A DNA stretch of 64,000 nt from Mesorhizobium australicum. GTDB taxonomy: Bacteria; Pseudomonadota; Alphaproteobacteria; Rhizobiales; Rhizobiaceae. The notes below the pieces were generated by a model. The model had not been told where the DNA came from. It did no database searches and saw only the letters and a list, made by a program, of their open reading frames with translations. Where the stretch lies: assembly GCF_900177325.1 (NCBI RefSeq), contig NZ_FXBL01000004.1, forward strand, positions 3,906,001 to 3,970,000. Direction: 5' to 3'. Position numbers and translations under genes: made by a program. The first letter of the stretch is position 1. Every line of letters begins with the position of its first letter. Below are positions 51,586 to 61,147 of the stretch, piece by piece.

Positions 51586-51660
51586 ATAACTTCCCTCGCG
51601 AAGAAGGCTACGGCCTTTTCTGGATATCCCGCTCCACCTTCAGCTTCGCGACCTCCTTTC
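51586..51660 (-). mobile_element. Decayed fragment of IS3-family transposase OrfA
   Basis: On the minus strand, one frame reads KEVAKLKVERDIQ and then a stop. The adjoining frame continues PEKAVAFFAREV. Joined across a one-base shift, these resemble the C-terminal VERDILKKAVAFFARE of IS3-type OrfA proteins. Only about 25 codons remain, with no second ORF or terminal repeats visible. The 235-bp gap 51573-51807 shows nothing else. Confidence 0.45.
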
Positions 51661-51807
51661 GCGGCCGATCGATCGATGCTCCGCCGCTGCCACTTCGAAG
51701 TTCGCCGAACCATCTCGCAATTGCTTCCCAGCTACGGGTTCATCGCTACGCCAGCACCTGATGCCGACCGGGTTGCATCGGCCGCAGCAATGATGGCAGC
51801 GTGAACC

Positions 51808-52746
51808 ATGCTCACGCTTCGCCAGATCGAGGTCATCCGCGCCATCATGGTGACCGGCAGCATCGCGGGTGCTGCCCGCCTGCTCAACGTCGCCGCGCCC
51901 GGCATCAGTCGGCTGATGAAGTATTCCGAGGACAGTCTTGGGATCCGGCTGTTCGACCGCCGCGCCGGGCGCTACGTGCCGACGCCGCAGGCGCGCGACA
52001 TCTTCGACCTGCTCGACACCGTCCACCGCAAGATCGAGGACCTGCAATCGGCCGTCGAGGCCCTGGGCCGCGGCGAGAGCCAGGAGCTCCGCATCGCCTC
52101 GGTGCCATCGATCGCCAATGTGATGCTGCCGCGCGCGATCGCGACGTTGCGCAAACGCTATCCCGACCTCGGCCTCGACATCGGCATTCTCAAGATCGAG
52201 GAGGCGATCGACTACCTGCTGCTCGGCCGCGGTGAGGCGGTGGCGATGTCGTCGCGCTTCGACCATCCGCTGATCGAGTTCGAGCCGCTTGCGAGCGGCC
52301 GTCTCGTCTGCATCGTTCCGGAAGGCAGCGCGCTCGCAGGGCGGTCCAGGATCACGCCAGCGGAGATGGCGCAGCATCCGCTGATCGGCATCAACCCGAA
52401 AGATCCTTACGGCGCGATAATGGCCGCGATGTTCGCCGACGCCGGCGTCCACTACCGCACGAACGTCAAGGCGCGCTTCGGCACCATCGTCTGCTCGCTG
52501 GTGGCCGCGGGCCTCGGCATCGCGATCATCGACGAGTTCACCGTCGCCCATGGCAGCGTACCTGGCCTGAGGAGCATCGAAATCGACGCCAAAAGCGCTT
52601 TCCAGACCTACGTTGCCCGTCGCCGCGACGTGCCCCTGTCCGCGTTCGCCGAGCGCTTCATCGAGCTTCTCCGCGCGGAAATGAATTCGGTCCGCCTCAT
52701 TGCCGCGCCGGTGCCAAACGCTCGAAAGGCGGCAAGACGACCGTAA
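51808..52746 (+). CDS. LysR-family transcriptional regulator
   Basis: This 312-residue regulator has an N-terminal winged helix (about 1-60; LTLRQIEVIRAIMVTGSIAG, AARLLNVAAPGISRLMKYSE) and a periplasmic-binding-type effector domain (about 90-295; ELRIASVPSIANVMLPRAIATL). It lies directly upstream of quiC on the same strand, which suggests it responds to a quinate/shikimate or aromatic intermediate. A palindrome overlaps its stop codon. The translation start at 51808 is the first in-frame ATG. Confidence 0.9.
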   Translation: MLTLRQIEVIRAIMVTGSIAGAARLLNVAAPGISRLMKYSEDSLGIRLFDRRAGRYVPTPQARDIFDLLDTVHRKIEDLQSAVEALGRGESQELRIASVPSIANVMLPRAIATLRKRYPDLGLDIGILKIEEAIDYLLLGRGEAVAMSSRFDHPLIEFEPLASGRLVCIVPEGSALAGRSRITPAEMAQHPLIGINPKDPYGAIMAAMFADAGVHYRTNVKARFGTIVCSLVAAGLGIAIIDEFTVAHGSVPGLRSIEIDAKSAFQTYVARRRDVPLSAFAERFIELLRAEMNSVRLIAAPVPNARKAARRP

Positions 52747-52758
52747 CATCATGTTACG
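52742..52758. promoter_or_regulatory. Palindrome between LysR gene and quiC
   Basis: CGTAACAT-C-ATGTTACG is a perfect 8-bp inverted repeat with one central base, overlapping the LysR stop codon and 127 bp upstream of quiC. Its geometry suits a dimeric regulator, though LysR boxes are usually T-N11-A. Confidence 0.5.
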
Positions 52759-52801
52759 CTTCTTGCAGATATTGATACGCGAAGCATGAATCGTTGGGCG
52801 C

Positions 52802-52814
52802 TATGAATTCCATA
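52802..52814. promoter_or_regulatory. T-N11-A LysR-box candidate
   Basis: TATG-AATTC-CATA (13 bp, T-N11-A with inverted ends) lies 71 bp upstream of quiC, in the expected position for a LysR-activated promoter. Confidence 0.35.
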
Positions 52815-52884
52815 CCGCTTCGATGGAGGACGTTCTCAGCCCTTATGCCGAGCGGACGCACGGCTCGACGGGAGGGCGACGGCC

Positions 52885-54783
52885 ATGAAGACATCCATCG
52901 CGACGGTATCCATCAGCGGCGACCTGCGGGAGAAGCTCGCGGCGATCGCGGCGGCGGGATTCGACGGCGTCGAGATCTTCGAGAACGATTTCCTCGCCTT
53001 CGACGGATCGCCCGCGGAGGTCGGACGCATGGTCCGCGATCACGGGCTCGAGATCACGCTGTTCCAGCCTTTCCGCGACTTCGAAGGCCTGCCCGAACCA
53101 CAGCGCAGTCGCGCCTTCGACCGGGCCGAGCGCAAGTTCGACCTGATGCAGGAACTCGGCACAGATCTGATCCTCGTCTGCTCCTCAGTCTCGCAGGCCG
53201 CACTCGGCGGCATCGACCGGGCGGCGGCGGATTTCCGGGAACTCGGCGAGCGCGCGGCAAAACGCGGGCTGCGTGTCGGCTATGAAGCGCTCGCCTGGGG
53301 CCGGCATGTCAGCGACCATCGTGACGCGTGGGAGATCGTGCGCCGCGCCGACCATCCCAATGTCGGGCTCATCCTCGATTCCTTCCATACGCTGGCGCGC
53401 AAGATCGACGTTGGCTCGATCCGTTCGATTCCCGGCGATCGGATCTTCATCGTCCAGTTGGCTGACGCACCGCTGATCGAGATGGATCTGCTCTACTGGA
53501 GCCGGCATTTCCGCAACATGCCGGGCGAAGGCGACCTGCCAGTGGTCGACTTCATGCGCGCCGTTGCCGCCACCGGCTATGACGGGCCGATCTCGCTCGA
53601 GATCTTCAACGACCAGTTCCGCGGCGGCTCGCCTAAGTCGATCTCGATCGACGGCCGCCGCTCACTGGTCAACCTCATGGATCAGGTCCGCCGCGCCGAA
53701 CCCGCCCTCCAGATCAGGGTTCCGGACATGCCGGACCGTATCGCGGTCGAAGGCGTCGAGTTCATCGAGTTCGCGGCAAACGAGCAGGAAGCCGCGGAAC
53801 TCGGCCGCTCACTCGCTTCGATCGGCTTCAGCGCGGCCGCAAAGCACCATACGAAGGACGTGACGCTCTGGCGGCAGGGTCCGGCGGGCGCAGGCATCAA
53901 CCTCGTCGTCAACACCGAGCACGAGGGCTTCGCGCACTCTTCCTACCTGATCCACGGAACGAATGCCTATGCGGTCGGACTGCGCGTCTCGGACGCGGCC
54001 GCGACGGTTGCCCGCGCACGGGCGCTGGGCGCCGAGACCTTCGAGCAGAAGCGCGGTCCCGGCGAACTGCCGATCCCGGCAATCCGCGGCGTTGGTGGCG
54101 GGGTGATCTACTTCATCGACGGTGCGCTGGCGAACGTCTGGGACGTCGAGTTCGAACCGGTCGCCTCTACGGCTGTCGCCGACGCCGGGCTGACCCGGAT
54201 CGACCATGTCGCGCAGACGATGAACTACGAGGAGATGCTCACCTGGATCCTCTTCTACACGTCAATCTTCCGTGCCGCGAAGGCGCCGATGGTCGACGTG
54301 GTCGATCCCGCTGGACTGGTCCGCAGCCAGGCGATCGAGGGGGAAGGCGGTGCGCTGCGCCTCACACTCAACGGCGCAGAGAACCGCAGGACGCTCGCCG
54401 GCCATTTCATCGCGGAGAGCTTCGGCTCTTCTGTCCAGCATCTCGCCTTCGCCACCAACGACATCTTCGCCTCCTCGGCAAGGCTAGACGTCCTCGGCTT
54501 CTCCCGGCTCGAGATAACTCCCAACTATTACGACGATCTCGAAGCCCGCTTCGGCCTCGAACCCGACTTCGCCGACCGGCTCAAGGCGGCCAACATCCTC
54601 TACGACCGCGACGCGACCGGGGGCGAGTATTTCCAGCTCTATAGCCCGGCGATCGGCGAAGGCTTCTTCTTCGAGATCGTCGAGCGGCGTGGCGGCTATG
54701 GCGGCTACGGCGCGCCCAACGCTCCTTTCCGCATCGCCGCGCAGAAGCGCCATATCCGCCCTGCCGGCATGCCAAGGGTCTGA
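52885..54783 (+). CDS. quiC: 3-Dehydroshikimate dehydratase, QuiC-type fusion
   Basis: This 632-residue two-domain protein converts 3-dehydroshikimate to protocatechuate. Residues 1-275 are an AP-endonuclease-2-like TIM barrel (IATVSISGDLREKLAAIAAA, GFDGVEIFENDF, VGLILDSFHTLA, PISLEIFNDQF with metal ligands). Residues about 285-620 are a VOC/4-hydroxyphenylpyruvate dioxygenase-like domain (RIDHVAQTMNYEEMLTWILF, SVQHLAFATNDIF, FFFEIVERRGG). This layout is that of QuiC/AsbF-plus-HPPD fusions. It is downstream of a LysR regulator. No protocatechuate dioxygenase genes are in the window. Confidence 0.92.
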   Translation: MKTSIATVSISGDLREKLAAIAAAGFDGVEIFENDFLAFDGSPAEVGRMVRDHGLEITLFQPFRDFEGLPEPQRSRAFDRAERKFDLMQELGTDLILVCSSVSQAALGGIDRAAADFRELGERAAKRGLRVGYEALAWGRHVSDHRDAWEIVRRADHPNVGLILDSFHTLARKIDVGSIRSIPGDRIFIVQLADAPLIEMDLLYWSRHFRNMPGEGDLPVVDFMRAVAATGYDGPISLEIFNDQFRGGSPKSISIDGRRSLVNLMDQVRRAEPALQIRVPDMPDRIAVEGVEFIEFAANEQEAAELGRSLASIGFSAAAKHHTKDVTLWRQGPAGAGINLVVNTEHEGFAHSSYLIHGTNAYAVGLRVSDAAATVARARALGAETFEQKRGPGELPIPAIRGVGGGVIYFIDGALANVWDVEFEPVASTAVADAGLTRIDHVAQTMNYEEMLTWILFYTSIFRAAKAPMVDVVDPAGLVRSQAIEGEGGALRLTLNGAENRRTLAGHFIAESFGSSVQHLAFATNDIFASSARLDVLGFSRLEITPNYYDDLEARFGLEPDFADRLKAANILYDRDATGGEYFQLYSPAIGEGFFFEIVERRGGYGGYGAPNAPFRIAAQKRHIRPAGMPRV

Positions 54784-54883
54784 TCGGCCGGCACGCGGTA
54801 AATAACTGGCATTCGGCGACCCCGGACGACCGGGTTTGATTTGCGTCATTGCCCTGTCACGCATGAGCGGCGATTTTCACGGA

Positions 54884-54907
54884 CGCGACCGGACGACTCC
54901 GGTCGCG
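54884..54907 (+). terminator. Strong hairpin upstream of phosphoketolase
   Basis: A perfect 10-bp stem CGCGACCGGA with loop CGAC lies in the quiC-xfp gap (54784-54961). A weaker stem CCCGG-ACGA-CCGGG followed by TTTGATTT lies at 54821-54841 and looks more like a quiC terminator. The 10-bp hairpin has no T-run and ends 54 nt before the xfp start, so it may shape the xfp leader instead. Confidence 0.45.
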
Positions 54908-54961
54908 GATGCGAAGGGTTGCCGTCGGCCCCTCCTGCCCTATCGTCGGCAGAGGGGTCGC

Positions 54962-57343
54962 ATGCACAGGGAGACGCTGGTGGCGCTGGACAGGACAACA
55001 CTTGAGCTCATCGACCGCTACTGGCGGGCCGCGAACTATGTCTCAGTCGGCCAGATTTACCTGCTCGACAATCCGCTGCTGCGCGAGCCGCTGGCCGCCT
55101 GGGACGTCAAGCCGCGACTGCTCGGCCACTGGGGCACGACGCCCGGCCTCAACTTCATCTACGTCCACCTCAACCGCATCATCAAGGAACGCGACCTCGA
55201 CGTGCTCTATGTCTGCGGCCCGGGCCATGGCGGGCCGGCGATGGTCGCGAATACCTATCTCGAAGGCACCTACAGCGAGATCTATCCTGACATCGGCCAG
55301 AACGAGGAAGGGTTGCGCCGGCTGTTCAAGCAATTCTCGTTCCCCGGCGGCGTGCCGAGCCATGTTGCGCCCGAAACGCCCGGCTCGATCCATGAGGGCG
55401 GTGAACTCGGCTACGCGCTCGTTCACGCCTATGGCGCAGCCTTCGACAATCCCGATCTCGTGGTCGCCTGCGTCGTCGGCGACGGCGAGGCCGAGACCGG
55501 GCCTCTGGCGGCTGCCTGGCATTCGAACAAGTTTCTCAACCCGAAGGTAGACGGCGCGGTGCTGCCGATCCTGCACCTGAACGGCTACAAGATCGCCAAC
55601 CCGACGCTGCTCGCCCGTATGGACGACGAGGAGTTGCGCGAGCTCTTCTCCGGCTACGGCTACGAACCGTTCTTCGTCGAGGGCTACGAGCCCTTCCCCA
55701 TGCACGAAGCGATGGCGGCCACCTTCGACACTGCCTTCGACCGGATCAGGGAGATCCAGAGCGCGGCACGCCGGCCGGGCGCGGAAGCGAAGCGGCCGCG
55801 CTGGCCGATGATCGTGCTGCGCAGCCCCAAGGGCTGGACCGGCCCGAAGGAGGTCGACGGCAAGAAGGTCGAGGATTTCTGGCGCTCGCACCAGGTACCC
55901 GTCGCAAATGCGCGCGGCGACGCGGCGCATCGCAGGGTTTTGGAAGAGTGGATGCTGAGCTACCGACCGGGCGAGTTGTTCGACGGCGCCGGCCGGTTGC
56001 TGCCGGAGATCGCTGCACTCGCGCCCGAGGGCGACAAGCGCATGGGCGCCCTGCCCCACGCCAATGGCGGGCTCCTGAAGCAGGACCTCGTCCTGCCGGA
56101 CTGGAAGAGCCTCGCGATCGACGTGCCGCGGCCTGGCAGCCCGACCGCCGAGACGACCCGCTACATGGGCGCCTATCTACGCGAGGTGATCCGTCTCAAC
56201 GCGGAAACGAAGAACTTCCGCCTGATGGGGCCGGACGAGACGGCCTCGAACAGGCTGGACGCCGTTTTCGAGGTCACGAACCGGGTCTGGATGGAGCGCA
56301 TCGAGCCTTACGACGTGCAGCTCGCGCCGGAAGGTCGCGTGATGGAGGTTCTGTCGGAGCATCTGTGCCAGGGCTGGCTGGAAGGCTATCTGCTCACCGG
56401 CAGGCATGGCCTGTTCTCCTGCTACGAGGCCTTCATCCACATCGTCGATTCGATGGTGAACCAGCACGCGAAATGGCTGAAGACATCGGCGGAGCTGCCC
56501 TGGCGCAAGCCGATCGCCTCGCTCAACTACCTGCTCACCTCGCATGTCTGGCGGCAAGACCACAACGGCTTCAGCCACCAGGACCCGGGCTTCGCCGACT
56601 TCGTCGCCAACAAGAAAGCCGACACGGTGCGGCTCTATTTCCCGCCCGACGCCAATACGCTTCTGTGGGTGACCGATCACTGCCTGCGCACCTGGAACCG
56701 CATCAACGTCATCACCGCCGGCAAGCAGCCGCAGCCGCAATGGCTGACAGCGGCCGAGGCGGAATCGCATTGCCGGGCCGGCGCCGGCGCCTGGGACTGG
56801 GCCTGCACCTGCCCCGTCGGTGAGGAACCGGACGTCGTGATGGCCTGCGCGGGCGACGTGCCGACGCTGGAGACGCTTGCCGCGGTGGACCTGCTGCGCA
56901 CCGCCCTGCCCGAGCTGAAGATCCGCGTCGTCAACGTCGTCGACCTGATGACGCTACAATCCCATACGGAACACCCGCACGGCTTCACCGACGCGAAATT
57001 CGACGCGCTGTTCACCAGGGATCGTCCGGTGATCTTCGCCTATCACGGCTATCCTTATCTCATCCATCGCCTCACCTACCGGCGGACCAACCACCACAAT
57101 CTCCACGTCCACGGCTTTCGTGAGGAAGGAACGACGACGACGCCCTTCGACATGGCGGTGATGAACGAGCTTGACCGCTACCATCTGGCGCTCGCCGCGA
57201 TCCGCCGCCTCCCCGGCCTTGCCGGGCGCGCGGAGACGGCCGTCGCTGCGATCGAGCGCAAGCTTGCCGCGCACCACGCCTATGTGCGCCAGAACGGCGA
57301 GGACATGCCCGAGATACGCGACTGGCAGTGGGCGTCGAAATGA
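54962..57343 (+). CDS. xfp: Phosphoketolase (xylulose-5-phosphate/fructose-6-phosphate)
   Basis: This 793-residue ThDP enzyme has the expected length. It splits xylulose 5-phosphate (or fructose 6-phosphate) with phosphate into acetyl phosphate and glyceraldehyde 3-phosphate (or erythrose 4-phosphate). Visible signatures are [19 protein letters not shown], the phosphoketolase motif [20 protein letters not shown], ThDP/Mg [19 protein letters not shown], and [19 protein letters not shown], followed by [17 protein letters not shown]. The ATG at 54962 is the family start. It is followed 80 nt later by an acetate kinase fusion that would consume the acetyl phosphate. Confidence 0.96.
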   Translation: MHRETLVALDRTTLELIDRYWRAANYVSVGQIYLLDNPLLREPLAAWDVKPRLLGHWGTTPGLNFIYVHLNRIIKERDLDVLYVCGPGHGGPAMVANTYLEGTYSEIYPDIGQNEEGLRRLFKQFSFPGGVPSHVAPETPGSIHEGGELGYALVHAYGAAFDNPDLVVACVVGDGEAETGPLAAAWHSNKFLNPKVDGAVLPILHLNGYKIANPTLLARMDDEELRELFSGYGYEPFFVEGYEPFPMHEAMAATFDTAFDRIREIQSAARRPGAEAKRPRWPMIVLRSPKGWTGPKEVDGKKVEDFWRSHQVPVANARGDAAHRRVLEEWMLSYRPGELFDGAGRLLPEIAALAPEGDKRMGALPHANGGLLKQDLVLPDWKSLAIDVPRPGSPTAETTRYMGAYLREVIRLNAETKNFRLMGPDETASNRLDAVFEVTNRVWMERIEPYDVQLAPEGRVMEVLSEHLCQGWLEGYLLTGRHGLFSCYEAFIHIVDSMVNQHAKWLKTSAELPWRKPIASLNYLLTSHVWRQDHNGFSHQDPGFADFVANKKADTVRLYFPPDANTLLWVTDHCLRTWNRINVITAGKQPQPQWLTAAEAESHCRAGAGAWDWACTCPVGEEPDVVMACAGDVPTLETLAAVDLLRTALPELKIRVVNVVDLMTLQSHTEHPHGFTDAKFDALFTRDRPVIFAYHGYPYLIHRLTYRRTNHHNLHVHGFREEGTTTTPFDMAVMNELDRYHLALAAIRRLPGLAGRAETAVAAIERKLAAHHAYVRQNGEDMPEIRDWQWASK

Positions 57344-57423
57344 GCTGACGCGCCTGGGCTTGACGCGTCGCCCCGTGTCGAGGACATCGGGATGGCCGAT
57401 CCCTCGACCCGAAGCGGAGCCTC

Positions 57424-59229
57424 ATGAACATCCTCGTTTTCAACGCCGGCAGTTCGAGCCTGAAGTTCAGCGTCTTCCGCGCCGGGCACGAGGACGCGGA
57501 GGAGCTGTTCAAGGGCTCCTACGAGCGCTTTCGCGACGGCAAGTGCGAGTTCCGCTTCCGGCACGGCGAGACGGACGAGCGCGGCACTGCCTCGATCGCC
57601 GGCATCGATCAGGCGGTGGAAGCGATCCCCGCCGTCCTCGAACGCTTTGGCCTGACGGTGCTCGACGCGGTGGGCCATCGTGTCGTGCACGGCGGCGCGC
57701 GCTTTTCGGCCGCTATCGTTCTCGACGATGCGATCGTCGCCGAGATCGATACCCTCACCCCGCTCGCCCCGCTGCACAACCCTGCCAATCTTGGCGCGAT
57801 CCGTCTCTGCCGCAGGCTGTGGCCGGACGTGCCGCAGGTTGCCGTCTTCGACACCGCCTTCCACGCCACCAACCCGCCCTTCGCGACCACCTATGCTGTG
57901 CCGAAGGAATGGCGCGACGCGGGGCTGCGGCGCTACGGCTTCCATGGCACCTCGCACAAATACGTCGCCATGCGGGCCGCGCAGGAGATCGGCGTCCCTG
58001 CTTCCGACCTCCAGATCGTCAGCGTGCATCTCGGCAACGGCGCCAGCGTCTGCGCTGTGAATCGCGGCAAGAGCATGGACTCGTCGATGGGCATGACGCC
58101 GCTCGAAGGCCTTGTCATGGGCACCCGCTCCGGTGACGTCGACCCCGGGGCCTTCGGCTTCCTCGGCCGCCGGTTCGGCCTGTCGACGCAGGAGATAGAG
58201 ACCGCGCTGAACAACGACAGCGGGCTGAAAGGCCTCACCGGCTCGTCCGACATGCGCGACCTGGAGGATCGGGCCGCCAAAAGCGACCTCGACGCGCAGC
58301 TCGCCATCGAGATCTTTGCCTACCGCGCGCGCAAATATGTCGGCGCTTACGCGGCGGCGATGGGCGGCATCGACGCCGTCGTGTTTACAGGCGGTATCGG
58401 AGAGAACTCGCCCTCGATGCGGCGGCGCATCTGCGACGGCCTGGAGTTCATGGGGCTGAGGCTCGACCACGACCGCAACCAGTCGGTCCACCTCGCCAAC
58501 CGCGCAGCACCCCAGATACAGGCCTACGGCTCGCGCGTGCGCGTCTTCGTCACGGAGACGGCCGAACAGTTGATGATCGCGCGCGAAACGGCCGCGGCAC
58601 TGACGCTGCCCGCGCCCGTTAACGAGGAGATTCCTGTCGCTGTCTCCGCCCGCCACGTCCACCTGTCGGCTTCCGCGGTCGAGACCCTGTTCGGGCCCGG
58701 CTACCAGCTCACCCCGGCCAAGCCGCTGAGGCAACCGGGCCAGTGGGCGGCGGCCGAACGCGTCGCGCTCGCGGGACCGAAGGGCCGGCTGGAACGGGTC
58801 GCGATCCTCGGCCCCGTGCGTCCGCGCACGCAGATCGAAGTATCACGCACCGACAGCTTCGCGCTCGGCATCGACGCACCCGTGCGAGAGAGCGGCAAGC
58901 TCGACGGCACGCCGGTCGTAACCATCGCCGGCCCAGCGGGCAATCTGGTCACCGACGGCCTGATCATCGCAGCGCGCCACATCCACACCAATCCGACAGA
59001 TGCGGCTCGCCTTGGCCTGGAGGACGGCGAATATGTAGACGTGCGCATCGGCGACGCGGATCGCGGCCTCACCTTCGCGCGCACGCTGATACGGGTCGGT
59101 GCCAACTCCTTCACCGAGATGCACATCGACACGGACGAGGGCAACGCCGCGGGAATAGGCGTCGGCGACGGAGAAGAAGGCGAGATCCTCCAGGAGGCCG
59201 CGACGGTCCGTAGCCACTCTGCCGGTTGA
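57424..59229 (+). CDS. Acetate kinase fused to PduL-type phosphotransacetylase
   Basis: This 601-residue fusion has, at residues 1 to about 395, a complete acetate kinase: FNAGSSSLKFSVF, HRVVHGGARFS, VFDTAFH with the catalytic Asp, YGFHGTSHKYV, VSVHLGNGASVCAV and VVFTGGIGENS. Residues about 402-600 are a PduL-type phosphotransacylase with both His-rich metal sites, VSARHVHLS (about 409-416) and IAARHIHTNP (about 517-523), plus EVSRTDSFALGID. The protein could turn acetyl phosphate into acetate plus ATP or into acetyl-CoA. Ordinary AckA is about 400 residues; the fusion is unusual. It is next to phosphoketolase. Confidence 0.92.
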   Translation: MNILVFNAGSSSLKFSVFRAGHEDAEELFKGSYERFRDGKCEFRFRHGETDERGTASIAGIDQAVEAIPAVLERFGLTVLDAVGHRVVHGGARFSAAIVLDDAIVAEIDTLTPLAPLHNPANLGAIRLCRRLWPDVPQVAVFDTAFHATNPPFATTYAVPKEWRDAGLRRYGFHGTSHKYVAMRAAQEIGVPASDLQIVSVHLGNGASVCAVNRGKSMDSSMGMTPLEGLVMGTRSGDVDPGAFGFLGRRFGLSTQEIETALNNDSGLKGLTGSSDMRDLEDRAAKSDLDAQLAIEIFAYRARKYVGAYAAAMGGIDAVVFTGGIGENSPSMRRRICDGLEFMGLRLDHDRNQSVHLANRAAPQIQAYGSRVRVFVTETAEQLMIARETAAALTLPAPVNEEIPVAVSARHVHLSASAVETLFGPGYQLTPAKPLRQPGQWAAAERVALAGPKGRLERVAILGPVRPRTQIEVSRTDSFALGIDAPVRESGKLDGTPVVTIAGPAGNLVTDGLIIAARHIHTNPTDAARLGLEDGEYVDVRIGDADRGLTFARTLIRVGANSFTEMHIDTDEGNAAGIGVGDGEEGEILQEAATVRSHSAG

Positions 59230-59284
59230 TCCGCCCTCCAGTTTGCCGCATTGCACAAATCGCTGCGCCGGTCAGAATGCCGCC

Positions 59285-59884
59285 ATGAGTTCCGACACGC
59301 TCCAGATCCTGGTCATCGACGAGAACCGCATCCGCGCGGCGATCATCGAGGAAGGCCTGCGCGAGGCGGGCTATGCTCATGTGACGATCGTCCACGACGT
59401 CAACGGCATCGCGCGCCGGATCGCCGAGGTCGAGCCGGACGTGATCGTGATCGATCTCGAAAACCCAAACCGCGACATGCTGGAGAACATGTTCCAGCTC
59501 TCGCGCATGGTGAAGCGGCCGATCGCCATGTTCGTCGACCGCTCCGACACGGCTTCCATCGAGGCCGCCGTGGATGCCGGCGTCTCCGCCTACATCATCG
59601 ACGGGCTGCGTAAGGAGCGCGTCAAGCCGATCCTCCAGATGGCGATCAGCCGCTTCAATGCCTTTTCACGCATGGCGCGTGAGCTGGAAGAGGCGCGCGG
59701 CGAACTCGAAGGCCGCAAGGTGATCGATCGAGCGAAGGGAATACTGATGAAGTCGCGGGGGCTCTCCGAGGAGGAGGCCTACACGCTCCTGCGCAAGACG
59801 GCGATGAACCAGAACCGCAAGCTGGCCGACGTGGCGCAGAGCCTTGTCACCGCGGCCGATCTGCTCGGGCCGGGAGGCCTCTAA
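59285..59884 (+). CDS. nasT: ANTAR response regulator NasT
   Basis: This 199-residue protein has an N-terminal receiver-like domain (about 5-120; LQILVIDENRIRAAIIEEGL, VIVIDLENPNRDMLENM with the phosphoacceptor-position Asp) and a C-terminal ANTAR RNA-binding domain (about 145-195; VIDRAKGILMKSRGLSEEEA, YTLLRKTAMNQNRKLADVA). NasT binds two-hairpin leader RNA and stops termination of nitrate genes. It is held inactive by NasS, encoded 2 nt downstream. Its expected RNA target is present at 61323-61359. Confidence 0.95.
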   Translation: MSSDTLQILVIDENRIRAAIIEEGLREAGYAHVTIVHDVNGIARRIAEVEPDVIVIDLENPNRDMLENMFQLSRMVKRPIAMFVDRSDTASIEAAVDAGVSAYIIDGLRKERVKPILQMAISRFNAFSRMARELEEARGELEGRKVIDRAKGILMKSRGLSEEEAYTLLRKTAMNQNRKLADVAQSLVTAADLLGPGGL

Positions 59885-59886
59885 GA

Positions 59887-61125
59887 ATGGCGGACTACGA
59901 GATCAATGCCGGTTTCATGCCGCTGTTCGACAGCGCCGTGCTGGTGAGCGCCCGCGAGATAGGCTTCGCCGCGCGGGAAGGCATCGACCTGAAGCTGTCG
60001 CGAGAAACCTCCTGGGCCAACATCCGCGACCGCATTGCGATCGGTCATTTCGACGTGGCGCACATGCTGGGGCCGATGCCGCTCGCCTGCAATCTCGGCC
60101 TCACGCCGCTGGCGTCCGACACGATCGTGCCTTTCTCGCTGGGACTCGGAGGCAATTGCGTCACGGTCTCCAACGCCGTCTGGGACGGTATGACGGCGCA
60201 TGACGCGCATCCAGACCTCGACCCGACCCGCAACGGAACGGCGCTGCGCGACCTGATCCGCGCGCGCGCGGCAGCCGGCGAGGCGCCGTTGCGCTTTGCG
60301 GTCACTCACCCGCATTCGGGTCACAATTACGAGCTGCGCTACTGGCTCGCCGGCTGCGGCATCGATCCGTCGCGCGAGGTCGAGATCGTCATCGTACCGC
60401 CGCCCTTCATGGCCGACGCGCTGGCAGCCGGCCATATCGACGGCTACTGCGTCGGCGAGCCCTGGAACAGCGTCTCGGTCGTCGCCGGCAAGGGCCATAT
60501 CGCCACGGTGAAGGCGTCCATCTGGCGCGCCAGCCCGGAAAAGGTGCTCGGCGTGCGCAAGTCCTGGGCGCGCGACCATCCGGACGCCCTGTCCGCCCTG
60601 CTGCGCGCGCTGCATCACGCGGCGCGCTGGTGCCAGAATCCCGCCAATCACCGCGAACTGACGGCGCTGATGGCTCAGCCCGCCTTCCTCGGCCAGCCCG
60701 CCGAGATCCAGACGCGTGCACTGACGGGTCGTCTCGATGTCGGCGACGGCGTGCTGCGGCGGGTCGACGACTTCTTCCTTCCCTTCGACAAGGCGGCGAA
60801 CTTTCCGTGGAAGAGCCATGCATTGTGGTTCTACACACAGATGGTGCGTTGGGGCGATGTCAGGCACACACCGGCCAACGCTGCGATCGCACGCGACTGC
60901 TACCGGCCCGACCTATACCGCGCCGCCCTGAAGCCGCTGGGCGTCGCCCTCCCCGGCGCCAACGCCAAGGTGGAAGGCGCGCTGACCTCAGCGACGCCCG
61001 TCGGCTCCGCCGGCGCCAGCCTCGTGCTTGGTCCGGACGGCTTCTTCGACGGGCGTATCTTCGATCCCGACATGCTTGACGCCTATATCGAGGCGCAGGC
61101 ATCCGGCCTGCAGGCGGCCGATTGA
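59887..61125 (+). CDS. nasS: Nitrate sensor NasS (cytoplasmic NrtA-like)
   Basis: This 412-residue CmpA/NrtA-family binding protein lacks a signal peptide (MADYEINAGFMPLFDSAVLV), as expected for the cytoplasmic NasS that binds NasT and releases it when nitrate or nitrite is bound. Shared NrtA-type features are GFMPLFDSA, HMLGPMPLAC, RFAVTHPHSGHNYELRYWLA, GYCVGEPWNS and FPWKSHALWFYTQMVRWG. It is located between nasT and the nrt operon. Confidence 0.93.
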   Translation: MADYEINAGFMPLFDSAVLVSAREIGFAAREGIDLKLSRETSWANIRDRIAIGHFDVAHMLGPMPLACNLGLTPLASDTIVPFSLGLGGNCVTVSNAVWDGMTAHDAHPDLDPTRNGTALRDLIRARAAAGEAPLRFAVTHPHSGHNYELRYWLAGCGIDPSREVEIVIVPPPFMADALAAGHIDGYCVGEPWNSVSVVAGKGHIATVKASIWRASPEKVLGVRKSWARDHPDALSALLRALHHAARWCQNPANHRELTALMAQPAFLGQPAEIQTRALTGRLDVGDGVLRRVDDFFLPFDKAANFPWKSHALWFYTQMVRWGDVRHTPANAAIARDCYRPDLYRAALKPLGVALPGANAKVEGALTSATPVGSAGASLVLGPDGFFDGRIFDPDMLDAYIEAQASGLQAAD

Positions 61126-61147
61126 CACCGTCCGAACCGGAGCGCAC

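Noticed and set aside
50295..51713. 472-codon minus-strand frame opposite the acyl-CoA ligase
   Set aside because: It is antisense to a complete ANL enzyme. Only its extreme N-terminal part resembles IS3 OrfA, and that part was reported separately as a remnant.
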